DNA of 60,000 bases from Nymphaea colorata (lineage: Eukaryota > Streptophyta > Magnoliopsida > Nymphaeales > Nymphaeaceae), in NCBI RefSeq assembly GCF_008831285.2, contig NC_045139.1:11444704-11504703 (forward strand), given 5' to 3'. The notes under the pieces are model-generated. The model searched no databases. It was not told the DNA's origin and saw nothing but the letters and a program-made list of their open reading frames with translations. The translations under genes and the position numbers were made by a program. Below are positions 1 through 10,955 of the stretch, one piece after another. Numbering within the stretch: position 1 is the first letter of the stretch; every line of letters begins with the position of its first letter.

Positions 1-2670
1 GAGCTTAAAGCTCTTGAAAGCAATAAGACTTGGGATATTGTGTCTTTACCAACAGGGAAAAAGACTATTGGTTGTGGATGGATCTATAAAATCAAAACTA
101 GAAGTGATGAAACTTTAGAAAGATATAAGGTCAGACTTGTTGCTAAGGGATATGCTCAAGAATATGAGATTGATTATGAAGAAACCTTTGCTCCTGTTGC
201 TCGCATGACTTCTATTAGAACTCTTATTGCCATTGCTTCTGTTAAATATTAGACTATTTTTCAAATGGATGTTAAAAATGTCTTCTTAAATGGTCACCTA
301 CAGGATGAAGTTTTCATGAGTGCTCCTCCTGGTTTTGATCTACCTCAAATCAAAGTTTTACTTCTTAAGAAATCTCTTTATGGTTTAAAACAAGCTCCCA
401 AGGCCTGGTTTGACAAGTTTAGTAGTGTCATGTTTAATCAAGGTTTTCAATCCTGTTACTCTGATACTGCCATGTTTGTAAAAACCACCTCCATAGGTGT
501 AATTGTTTTATTATTGTATGTTGATGATATGGTTATTACTGGGAGTGATGATGAAGGGATCATATAGGTAAAACAATTTTTTAAGAAATGCTTTCAAATG
601 ACTGATTTGGGAAGACTAACATATTTTCTTGGAATTGAAGTTGCTTATAGCAAACAAGCTATGTCACACGGGTACTCCTCCTAAGGAGGAGTACCCGCAC
701 GGTACCGGTACGACACCGGTACCAGTACGGGTACGGTGGTGGGTATGCCCGGGGTGCGGCGTTGACCGCCTACCCAAGCTTATTTTCAACCATTTTCAGA
801 CTCGATCAAAGTTGACCGAGTCTAAAGTTGTCTGTTTTAAATGTTATCATTTTTTTTCATTTTAACGTTTTAAACCATTGTAACGTTAAATTTTTCGAAA
901 CCCTTTTTCCCTTTTTCGAAACCCTTTCGTTTCCTTGCTTCTTCTCTCACCGATGAAGGCAGCGGCGACCGACGAAGGAGGGGCGGACCGGCGATGAATG
1001 GCAGCGAAAGGCGGCGACAGGCGACGGCTGGATGCGAACGGCGTCGGTATTGGCTTTTTTTTTCATCTTTTTCTCATTTTCTGTCGAGCTTCTGAGCCTT
1101 CCATCATCTCCGGTGCCGGCTGACGGCGCTTTTCACCGACTGAGGCTTATTTTTTGTGAATCCTTTTATGTTCGTCACCTGCAGTCGGTTCCCTCTTTGT
1201 TGTTCATTTTTTTTTCTGTTCCCTCTTTTGTTTGTAATGTAAAAATCTGTGTTTCTTTTGTTTGTGCTTATGCTTATGTTATCGACACATTTATTGATCT
1301 CTCATCTCTCCGACCATCACTCACCAATCACCACCCACAATCTCAGCCGGTGAAAAGTGGCTCTGCACACTCCGTCGCTGCCCACCATCTGCACACTTTC
1401 GGCGCGCATCCCCTCTTGCACACTGCCTCTAGTCGGAACATTAATGCCTCTTGTTGTATCTGTTTGTAATGTAAAAAACATATATATTTAATAGTCTGTG
1501 AATGAATGAACAAATCATTATTAATCTACCCACCATCACTGTGCATATGAATATCTGCCTTTGTCTGCATCTCTGTGAGTCTCCGCTGTATGCTGGGATC
1601 AGTATACTGTCAATCGTTGCTTGGTGTCTATCTTTTATTCTTTTGATAAATTTTGGATCATGATTTATGAATATGTTATTTATTCTGTTTGTAATTTTTT
1701 GATATATATATATATGTGCGAATGTGTTATTCTGTTTGAAATTTTTTGACATATATATTTATATATATGTATGTGCATGTGTGTATACGGCCGTACCCCC
1801 GCACCCAAGTTTTTTGAAAATGGTTTGTACCTGTACCTGCACCCGCACCCGTACCCGTACCTATGTGACATAACAAACAGGGTTATCTGCTTTCTCAAAT
1901 GAAGTTTGCTAGTGAATTAATTGACAGAACTGGTATCTCAGATGACAAAGTTGTGGATACTCCAGAAGCACTGGGAGTGAAAATGAAAATTGATGATGGA
2001 AAGATATTAGAGAATCTCACTCCTTTTCGGCAAATAGTTGGTGCTCTCTCTTATCTCCATCACCAGACCAGACATTACTCATGCTATGCATGTTATAAGC
2101 CAATTTCAACAAAGACCCACTTTAGTGCACATGGGAGCAACAATGCGGATTGTGCGTTATGTGAAAAACACAATCAACAAAGGATTATTTTTGTCTTCCT
2201 CTTCTGTATTAGAATTAGTTGCTTATACAAATGTTGATTGGGGTGGAGATCCCAATAATAGGCACTCCACCACTGTTTTTAGGTGATTCCTTAATTTCCT
2301 AGCGATGCAAGAAATAGAATAAGGTGTCACTATCATCAACAGAAGCTGAGTATTGTGCAATGACAACTACAATAATGGAGATAGTGTGACTCAAAAGCTT
2401 ATTGAAAGAAATGAGAATTCATATCACGAATCCTATCAAGCTTTGTTGCGACAACAAAAGTGCAATCTATATGCTAGCAATCACACCTTTCACGAAAGAA
2501 CAAAGCATATAGAAATGGATTGTCATTATGTTCGTGAAAATTTTCTTCAGAAAAACATAGATCTCTCCTATGTTCCCTCTGAATATCAACTAGGAGATTT
2601 CTTTACCAAGGCTCTTGCTGCTGCCAGGTTTCAATTTCTCTTTGACAAACTTTCGGTTATCACACCATAA
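1..2670 (+). pseudogene. Copia-1 pol remnant (reverse transcriptase and RNase H)
   Basis: Copia reverse transcriptase would copy element RNA in cytoplasmic particles. Visible signatures are GCGWIYKIKTRSDE and RYKVRLVAKGYAQ (40-160), MDVKNVFLNG (265-295), SLYGLKQAPKAWFDKF (373-420) and the catalytic LLLYVDD (508-530). After the inserted element, MKFASELIDRTGISDDK resumes at 1899, followed by an RNase H part with SSTEAEY near 2335-2355 and the HERTKHIEMDCHYVRE-type motif near 2490-2535. The gene is broken: there is an in-frame stop at about 250 just before the DVKN motif, another at 565, frameshifts between 2090 and 2400, and the 1.2 kb insertion. Catalytic Asp residues of YVDD are kept, but no continuous protein can be made. 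Confidence 0.85.
659..1872 (+). mobile_element. TIR family A, copy 1 (1.2 kb, inserted in Copia-1)
   Basis: Ends are CTATGTCACACGGGTAC and, reading inward on the other strand, TTATGTCACATAGGTAC. The flanks GCAAACAAG (650-658) and ACAAACAGG (1873-1881) are an imperfect 9-base target duplication, and the copia reading frame continues across the excised gap. Just inside the left end is the arm pair CACGGGTAC (667-675), 15 bases, GTACCCGCA (691-699). The next 50 bases repeat GTACCGG/CGTACC motifs. Near the right end a short TA run is followed by ACGGCCGTACCCCCGCACC (from about 1787), shared with copies 3 and 5. The GC-richer centre (about 930-1450) holds no recognisable gene. The 9-base duplication suggests Mutator-like mobilisation, an inference. 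Confidence 0.8.
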
Positions 2671-2682
2671 GTTTGAGGGGGA

Positions 2683-2700
2683 TGTGAGAATGTATGTATT

Positions 2701-2753
<53 letters not shown>

Positions 2754-3185
2754 ATTATCCATATGTATGTATATTACATATATTAGTGTGCTAATATATG
2801 TCTTATATATATAGATATGTGTATAGTTTAGGGTACCTAGGACATGCTTGTAATTTTTCATTTCTTTTTGTACTTTTTCCTTTCTTTTGTTTACACCTTT
2901 TTTTATTTAAGAGGAGAACTAGCTGTTGGGCCTGTCTCCACAGCTAGATTTCTAGCCGTTAGAGATGGCCCAACAGCCATCTCCCCTCCTCCTCTCTTAT
3001 TTTCTTGTATTATAAATAAGGGACTGCTGTCCCTTGTTTTGCCATGACTTTGTAAGCCACTTCTTGTGTTCTTGTTGGAGATCAGTATATATGTTTCTCC
3101 TCTTGTTAGAGGCCTCTTGTGTATTGTCTTGTTGAGTTGGTGATATTCTTGAAGTATTTGCCTTGTTTGGGCCTGATTTACAACA
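2683..3185 (+). repeat. Probable 3' LTR of Copia-1
   Basis: This begins TGTGAGAATG directly after the polypurine tract and ends at a CAACA before a CA-rich run, so it has the TG...CA form. It carries a long (TA)n stretch at about 2705-2744 and a TATA-like TATAAAT at about 3010-3016, typical of LTR promoter and R regions. The partner LTR is outside the window, so the 3' boundary is a judgement from the CA end only. Confidence 0.55.
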
Positions 3186-3755
3186 CACACACGCACACCT
3201 TAAGGGAATTAAAACCTAATGAAATGAGATTACTTTTGAAGCTGGGCTTCTGTGTGCTTATTCTGTGCGCTTAAGACAGAGATAGCTAGTTGGTGGCTAT
3301 CAAAGTCAAATAGGCAACATGTAATTTTGGATATTCCTGATAAAACTAATGGCTTCTATAAGGGGCCGTTTGATGGCTGGAAATATGGAAATGGAAAAAA
3401 ATTTCTAGAAAAAAATTTCTAGAATTGATGAATAGGAAATAAAATTTCATATTTCCAAAACCACCTTGTGTTTGTTATAGAGGAATTATTTTTCTGGAAA
3501 AAAATTTCTTTGTTTGATGAAAAAAAATTGGAATTGGTGGAAGGGAAAAGAGGAAAAAGGAAGGGGAAAGAGGAAGATGGGAAGGAGGGAGGAAGAAGAG
3601 ACGTTGGGGAAGGAGGGAGGAGGAAGAAGAAAGGCGACGGACAATGCCCTTTCCCCTTCGTTCTTCTTCTTTCCCCTTTCTTCCCTTCTTCCTCTTTCCC
3701 CTCCGTTCTTCCTATTTCCCGTTTCTTCCTTTCTTCCTTTCTTCCTCTTTCCCCT

Positions 3756-3880
3756 TCGTTCCCTTCTTCCTCTTTCACCTTTCTTCACTTCTTCCTCTTT
3801 CCCCTTTGTTCCCTTCTTCCTCTTTCCCCTTTGTTCCCTTCTTCTTCTTTCCCCTTTGTTCCCTTCTTCCTCTTTCCCCT
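3756..3880 (+). repeat. 25-bp pyrimidine tandem repeat, five copies
   Basis: Five consecutive 25-base units run through 3756-3780, 3781-3805, 3806-3830, 3831-3855 and 3856-3880. The consensus is TTGTTCCCTTCTTCCTC followed by TTTCCCCT. The last three differ by only one base. The tract lies inside the Harbinger-like element. Confidence 0.85.
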
Positions 3881-3898
3881 TCCACTGCTAGACGCTGT

Positions 3899-3990
3899 GC
3901 TGGGCGTGAGGTGCTGTGCGTGAGGAGAGGAAGACGACGACGTTGCTGGGCGTGAGGAGAGGAAGACGACGACTGTGCTGGGCGACGAAC
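3899..3990 (+). repeat. Short GC-rich direct repeats
   Basis: GCTGGGCGTGAGGAGAGG and GAAGACGACGAC occur twice in succession, with a degenerate third start, separating the two pyrimidine tracts of the Harbinger-like element. Confidence 0.6.
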
Positions 3991-4350
3991 GATGCCCTCC
4001 CTTCTTCCCTTCTTCTTTCCTCCCTCCTCCTCCTTCCTTCCCTTCTTCCTCCTCCCTCCTTCCCTTCCTCCCTTCTTCTCCTTCCCTTCTTCCCTTCTTC
4101 TTCCTCCCTCCTTCCCTTTTTCCCTTCTTCTTCCTCCCCGTCCATTCTTCCTCCAACGGTCAAAAAAAAAATTTCTAGAAAAATTTTTCCACCCCTCTAG
4201 TTGAAAAAAATTTTCCGGAAATATATTTCCAGAACCACCTCCAACGGTCAAAATTTTTTTTTCATGTTTGATGGATTGGAAATTTTTTTTAAAATTTGAA
4301 ATAAATTCTCTTTGCTACAGTAAATTTCCTGCCCATCAAACGGGCCCTAA

Positions 4351-5066
4351 TGTACATGAAAACAAAAGTCTAAAACATGCACTTTTTTTTTCTTCAATTT
4401 ATTCGAAGTAAAACATGTTCTAATGTTTTTCACATCCATGTTCTGACAGCAGATTCTCATCACAGATTACAAAACATCACAGTTTAACCGTTGCTATAAA
4501 ATTCAAAAATAAGACTTCCTATTTTGAGGATGTCTTTCATGGAAAAGTAGAAGACATATTTTACCAGATGGATTTGGGTCGTTTTGGATATCTGAAGGAG
4601 CTTTTTTTTACCATTTGGGTGAAATATTAGGGCATTTGGCCGATCAATTCAATTATTGTTGTGTCATTGATTATTACCAGGGTTGAAAATTGAAATGCAA
4701 GGACTAGAAACCACTACCATGGATAGTTCCATTATTTGGAGAGTATGCAGTATTGTCACAATAAAAATAAGTCTGTAGCATTATTATATTTCAAAAATTT
4801 ATCACAGTAAAAGTCATAGTGTTATGACAAATTTTTTATTTGAAGCAGGAAACCTGGTTGGCACTCAAGTATTTGTACGTGTGATCACATGGAGTTCACT
4901 CCAAATTTGTTGTTCACTTGTTCAGATGTTCTTAATTTCCAGTCTAAATTATTTTCTTAAAGTTTTTTATGGGGTGTGTGTGTGTGTGTCTAGCTTCTAT
5001 GAAATATTGGGATCTTGAACTTTCTGCTTGTTAAACACCTTTCTCATGGTTTGATAATTTTTTCAG
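4351..5066. other. Non-coding stretch left of the first visible GCS1 exon
   Basis: AT-rich sequence with a short (GT)n at about 4975-4988. The upstream GCS1 exon that should join the exon at 5067 was not found here. A 30-codon open stretch near 4510-4605 matches nothing I recognise. Confidence 0.5.
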
Positions 5067-8000
5067 GAACACATTTGACCACTCTTCTGCACAAGAAGGA
5101 CGATGAATTTGAAGATAAATACCAGATATGTTTTAACTTATCGGATAAGGTACTTATATTGCACCTGTCTTCTTTTCCTTTCTCTGAGTTGGTTTCTTTT
5201 ATATCTTACAAATGTTGCTGTATAACTAATTGCTAGTTATTTAATTTAAAAGTACCTGTTATAACAGTATTTCTTTTATTCTGGTTGTATAATAAGTCAG
5301 CCTTTTGCTCAGATTTCCAACAAAAATCTTAAACCTAGCTTTGCAACTTGTTGAGTTACATGATCAAGGACAGCATCTAGCTTTGTTGCTTGAACAACTT
5401 GAATCTGAGCACTGTGGTTGGTGGTTATGCTTTTGTCTGCATATTATGAAAATATTCTTGATGAAACACGCCGAATGTTATCCCAAGTATGTCTCACCTT
5501 CATAGCTCTGGATCATAAGCTAATTTAAAGGCAGCATCTCCTCTTCAGCAAGAAAATTGTCTGTCGCATAAACCTTCCACTTGATTATCTTTTTGAATAT
5601 TTTGAATTATGATGAAAGGAAAAAAGAAGAAACTGTTTTGACAAATCTATGCACTTACAGATGGATCTGAAGGCAAGAACAGCTGGCAAGGCTGCAATTT
5701 CGAACATGTTAGGAGGTATTGGCTACTTTTACGGTCAGTCAGAGATTGCTTTCTCAAATGAACATGCTGTAAGATATCTCTTCCAAGTTTCTAGTTAGAA
5801 TAAATTTCAGCTGCTTTATGTACATATGTTCATATGTATGTCATATTTTCAGATATACCCACTATGTCGATTAAGTGTTTGTAGGTGTTAAGGTGTGTAT
5901 GTATGCTTTCCTATTAATACTGTGAATGTAAATGCTTCAATTAGTTTTCATTAGTCTATGCCTGACTGGCTGAAATAACTAAAGTACTGTCAAAATAGTG
6001 GAGATCTGATATTATCAATATCACACGGGTGCTGCTTTTTTGGACCCGCACCCGTGTCGAAAAGGTGCGGGTGCGACCCAGATTCACACCCAATCACGTT
6101 TAAGTGAGTCGGGTGCAGTCAGCCGCACCCAACTATAAGTCATTTCTGGACGCACACCCGACTTGCATCAAACGCGAGTCAAGTGCGGTCAAACCGCACC
6201 ATGGACATTTTCGTCCATTTTTTGGGTTTTTTATTTTTGTTTTTGACGAAAATCGATTTAGGGCACAATCAATCATGCCCTTCACCCCTTCCCACTGCTC
6301 TCTCTCCGTTTGCTGCTCTCTTTGATCGATCATGTCCTCCATCGGTGGCATCCTCTCCATCCAGCATCCGCTGCTCTCTCTCCGATTTAGACAAACACAT
6401 ACCTCTCTCTCCGTCCGCTGCTTTCTCTCCATCTTCTGATCGATCATGTCCTCCACCGGTGGCATCATCTCCATCGTGAAATGGTTTAAATGCCGATGGT
6501 TGTCCTCAAAAGAACGATCAGACTGTTGACTGCTCCCCTGCTCTATTCTTCTTTCACATCTTTCCACTTCTTCTTCACTCACGAATGAAGCTGCTTTTAG
6601 GAAGGTAAACTCTCTCTCTCACACTCTTTGCAGCAGTATGTTTTTCTATTTTTATTGTCTGATTCTGATAATAAAATACCCTCGCCACACCTAAATTTTT
6701 TGAGATGTGCCACTCCGGCACCTGCACGCACACCCCGCACCTATGTGACAGGATATTATGTTGTTTCTTAAAAAGTTCACTTTCACTTTCAATTGAAACA
6801 ATAAATACGACCTTTGCTTCCTTTCGAACATGTTTGTTGCCCCTTTTTCTGTTGCTGAGGTAGACATTTTCTTCACTGTAATGACTTGGAATTTAAAACG
6901 TTTTATGCACATGTTGATTATGCTTGGTTATTTGCATCTTTTATTGTTTCTCTTCTTCATCCATTATTGTCTACTCATTTCTTCATTAAGAACAACCTCA
7001 AAGCGTCAGTACACCCTTGTAAGAGCTGTTGCATACCATCTGAACACAATATGAGATTGATGCTTTAGGACACCATTTGGAGGACTACATTGCCACTATG
7101 ATAATATTATCATGGTGTGGTTCTAGATCAGGTTAGTGTCATTTGAAAAGTGAAAGTGTTCTTCTGAGCTAAACACTGACACACACACAGCTGTGGAACT
7201 TTGATGGTGCCATGCCGTTTGTATTGATATCTTGAAATCTTGAACTTGCAAACAATCAAGGTAGTCTCAGGTGCCATAGAGACAGCTGTTTTATTTTTAT
7301 TGTAGTTTCTTCTTTTAACGCTTTTGTACAAGTCCCTCATCTTTTCGCCGATGAGGTTGGTAGAACTAGTAATGTTTTAATAATGTGACATGGATACTCC
7401 ATTTTGACTCCTGTTCCTTCTTTTTAGCAATTAGCAATTATATTAAAAACTTAAGTGTAGATGGTTGTACCCCTATACCTTTTGTGTATCTATGTAATAA
7501 CTTTTTGATACAAATTAGGTGTCAAGAAGATATTTCTTACCCAGAAGACTTGTTTAAGCCATTCTTAGTCAAAGCTGAGGGAAGGGTGCGGCATTGGGTA
7601 TTCCCATTCCCATAAATTTAGATACTTGCTTTTCCTTGGTAGTAGTTATTGGTCTCTGTGAGTATATCTGCAAGTCATGGACTGAAGATATTGAAAATTT
7701 GAAACAATAAAAATAGGAAATTGGTGTGCCTACAAAGATCCTATAGAATATTCAATCATTGTGAATGGATGTATGATCTCTATCTATGTCATTACTCACA
7801 AATACAGGGACATGAAATCAAGTCTAACAGCGCAGGTCCTGAATACATTGTCAAAACTGTATCATCTTCACATGCTTGTTCAGTAGCTGACAAGTCAGCG
7901 AAATAGTCCTAGTAGTCATTTGAGTTGGTTGTCCATTGACCTGTGTTGTCAAACCAGCGACTAGTTGGTCTGTGTAGTTGTTTGTCAGCCAGCTAATCCT

Positions 8001-10911
8001 ATATATATATATATATCATTGTCACGTATATCGTGTACGGGTATTAGACGGCGAGAAATTCCTCGGGTATAATACCACAAAGTTGTATATCTCAGGAAAA
8101 TCTCGGCAAATTTAAAAAAAAAAATTAAAACATTTAATAAATCTTGAAAATTATAAAAAAATAAAAATCAATAAAAAATACGAAAGAAACTCGTATAATA
8201 TGCCTTTTTTCACCTTTTTTATTTTCTGGCGTTTTTTTTAAAAGACGCATCTAATTGCCATTTTATATGGCTGACTTATTTCTCTTGTATTATGCGCTTT
8301 TTTTTAATAATATGCGTTTTATGTGACAATGATATATATATATACACTCTTTATATAATATCAGCAATTTGATTCACTGTCACAAATATCGCGTTTTATT
8401 AAAAAGAAACCCGTACATTAAATATCACTCAGCTGAATAAAACATCAATAAAACTCCTTTTTTGAAAAAGATGCTAGAAAGTAAAAAAACACAATTTTTT
8501 GCATTTTTTTTATTGTATGTTAGATTTGTTTTTTAAGTGTTCAGCCAAACTGTGAGTTTTTATTTTTTAAATGTATTAGTTAAGAGACAGATGATTAACC
8601 AGAAAATTAAGCATAGTAAAAAAGAGAGAGAGCTGACAGGTGCATGTGGTAATGGAGATTAATTATGTAATAAAGAGGAGAGACAGATGGTGAACAGAAA
8701 ATTAGATGTAATAAAGAAGAGAGAGAGAGAGAGAGAGCCCAGCTGCTCCTTTGAAACCCTAACCCAGAGCATTAACAGTTTAACACCTTCATTAACTCAG
8801 CCTTCATATTGTGCGGCTGAGTAAATTGGGTCTAGCATGGGAACCAACCAAATTTATTATTCATAAATCCTACATATGGCTATTATTAACTTTTAATGTA
8901 CTATTTTTCACCTTCAGCCTATCATGTTTATAATTTTATCTAATTATTTTTCAGTATCTTATTATTATTTTTTATTTTACTTTTACCTAATTTTTAGGAT
9001 CTTTTAATTTTTTTAATTTGTTAAAAAACTTCCCAAAATTTTCTCAAGAAATATAATTTTGCCGTATTATACCCAAGAAATAACTCCCATATAATACCCA
9101 TAAACGATATATATGTGACAATTTTTTTATTACATTTTCTTTTTCTCGTTTCCTACATTTAATGTTTTTGGATATGCTAAATTTTCTTCTTTTTTTTTTC
9201 AATTGGATGATGATGTTCTTTTGCATAGAATCTCCATGTGAATGGTGTTGTTGCATCTTAAAGTTTAGACAAGTTGAAGTAACAAAAGAAAGAAAATAGT
9301 GAAAGGAGATAGACTGAAAAATCAAACTAGGCAGTCTGCATCATTTTATTTTTCTTTTTCATATGTTTGCTTTTCATGGGAAATCTCAAAAATTCAAGAA
9401 ATTTAAAAATGATGTAGAAATAATAAAGAAAACTATGGAACTATGAACTTTTAGTATTTTTTCTTACAAAAATATTCACATACATTTCCAAAAGTTTTTA
9501 ATTAAAAAGGTATACACTTAAAATATATTAAAAATGAAGGATTTTTTCAAAAATGGAAAATATGATGATGGTATGTGGATCTTATATAATATATGATGAT
9601 ATAACTTTCTATTCTGGTGATATTTTGTAGACATTGCAATATTTTGTCGATATCAATGCTTAGCTTTAAAACCCAACGATACTGTTCCAATAGAGGATTA
9701 ATTTCTCCATTTTTTTTGACAGCCATGTGCATATGACCTTTAGTCTCCTAAGGTTCTATTAGCTAGAAGACAAACAATGTATAAATACTTGAACCTAGTT
9801 TCATTTTATGTCTGTGAGGCACTGAAATTTGGAGGACCGGAAAAGTTTACATGAAGAAAAAGATGAAGCAAGAGTTAAAACGTCAGAAATGAGTGAAGCC
9901 TGGTTTAGAAGTTGAAACTGGTGGAACTAGTGCAAAGATCTTTTGCATTGTTCTTCGTAAGACATGTAAAATCTGTTCAAAGATCAAACCCCAAGCAAGA
10001 AATCAGCAAGTAATCACAGCAATATACAACAATTAGCAGCAAAGAGCAGCAAAAAGAATGATAAAAGAAGGGACTGAACCCTAGTTGATACTCGCTTAAA
10101 GCAGCAAATGAACAAACTACCCCTTCCTAAAGTTATAAGAATGAGAGATTTTAGACTGATTACTGCAAAAACCAACAAGTATGACCTTTGACGAACTTAA
10201 AAGACTTCTAGAAACCGTCTACTTTTACAAAATCTTTCCATCTTCAGCCTTCCACTTGGACAAATACCTTAAGAACCCTTATTTTGTCTCTCATCATTGG
10301 CGTGTAAATGAAATTTGACAATTATCATCCTGTTGAAGCAATGATTCTTTCTCTTCAAGTTAATCCCCTTTTTGTTTATAACAAATGGAGAAACAAAGGA
10401 CAGAAATTTTCAACTTAGATACCAGATCAAACAGATAAAGGTTAGCTCTCAATATTGTGTATAATGTAAGTTATACACTTATATGACTGTTCTGTTATGC
10501 TTTTATTTGGAAATATTTTTACATTCTCTGTTTCCAAGGGTGACTTTCCTTAACATGTAAATCCTAAGTCACATGGGTACTTTAGTAAGGTCCACGTACC
10601 CGTGTCGCCGTACCCATACTCAAAATGGGTACTTGGACACACTTGGGTACCTATAGATCGAAACTGCTTAATTTTACTTTGATTTAATTTTTTTCCATCT
10701 TACTTTTTATTTTATTCTTTGGATGTGAAAATTCGATTGATGTTCATATTTGACTAGGAGTCTGCTCTGTTGTCCATATGTTTAAAGTTTTTCATAGGTT
10801 TCTTAAATACACTGCTGCAAGAGCCGTTGATATATATTTTCTATGTTATTTATTTGTTTATGTTGATGTATGTTCTTTATTTTTATACATATTTTATAAG
10901 TATTTCTTATT

Positions 10912-10955
<44 letters not shown>

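Larger units (their letters stand above)
1..3185 (+). mobile_element. Copia-1: 3' part of a Ty1/copia retrotransposon, cut by the window edge
   Basis: The window opens inside a copia pol gene (reverse transcriptase), continues through RNase H, a polypurine tract (TTTGAGGGGGA at 2672-2682) and a probable 3' LTR. The 5' half lies outside the window, so no target duplication can be checked. The body is split at 659-1872 by a separate TIR element; removing that insertion rejoins the reading at the conserved segment after FLGIEV. The element probably sits in an upstream GCS1 intron or just 5' of that gene, which cannot be decided here. Confidence 0.85.
3362..4347 (+). mobile_element. Harbinger/Tourist-like TIR element with pur/pyr tract
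   Basis: The left end GGGGCCGTTTGATGG and the right end CCATCAAACGGGCCC are inverted copies flanked by TAA on both sides (3359-3361 and 4348-4350), the pattern of PIF/Harbinger elements. Inner arms also pair (AAATTTCTAGAAAAA blocks near both ends). No transposase is encoded. The centre is a purine-rich run (about 3535-3635), then a pyrimidine-rich run (3650-3890 and 3995-4150). The long open frames here on both strands (Ser/Pro/Phe or Glu/Gly/Arg/Lys only) are artefacts of this composition. Confidence 0.75.

Noticed and set aside
1032-1469. 145-codon open frame inside TIR family A copy 1
   Set aside because: Phe/Ser-rich with no recognisable domain; it lies in a non-autonomous element and similar internal sequence in copy 5 is not open in the same way.
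3419-4251. Many long open frames on both strands
   Set aside because: They translate the purine/pyrimidine tract of the Harbinger-like element into two- to four-residue low-complexity protein; no domain and no codon signal.
4824-5018. 64-codon frame with EAGNLVGTQVFVRV considered as an upstream GCS1 exon
   Set aside because: It does not resemble the GCS1 segment expected before [11 protein letters not shown] and offers no phase-matched donor.
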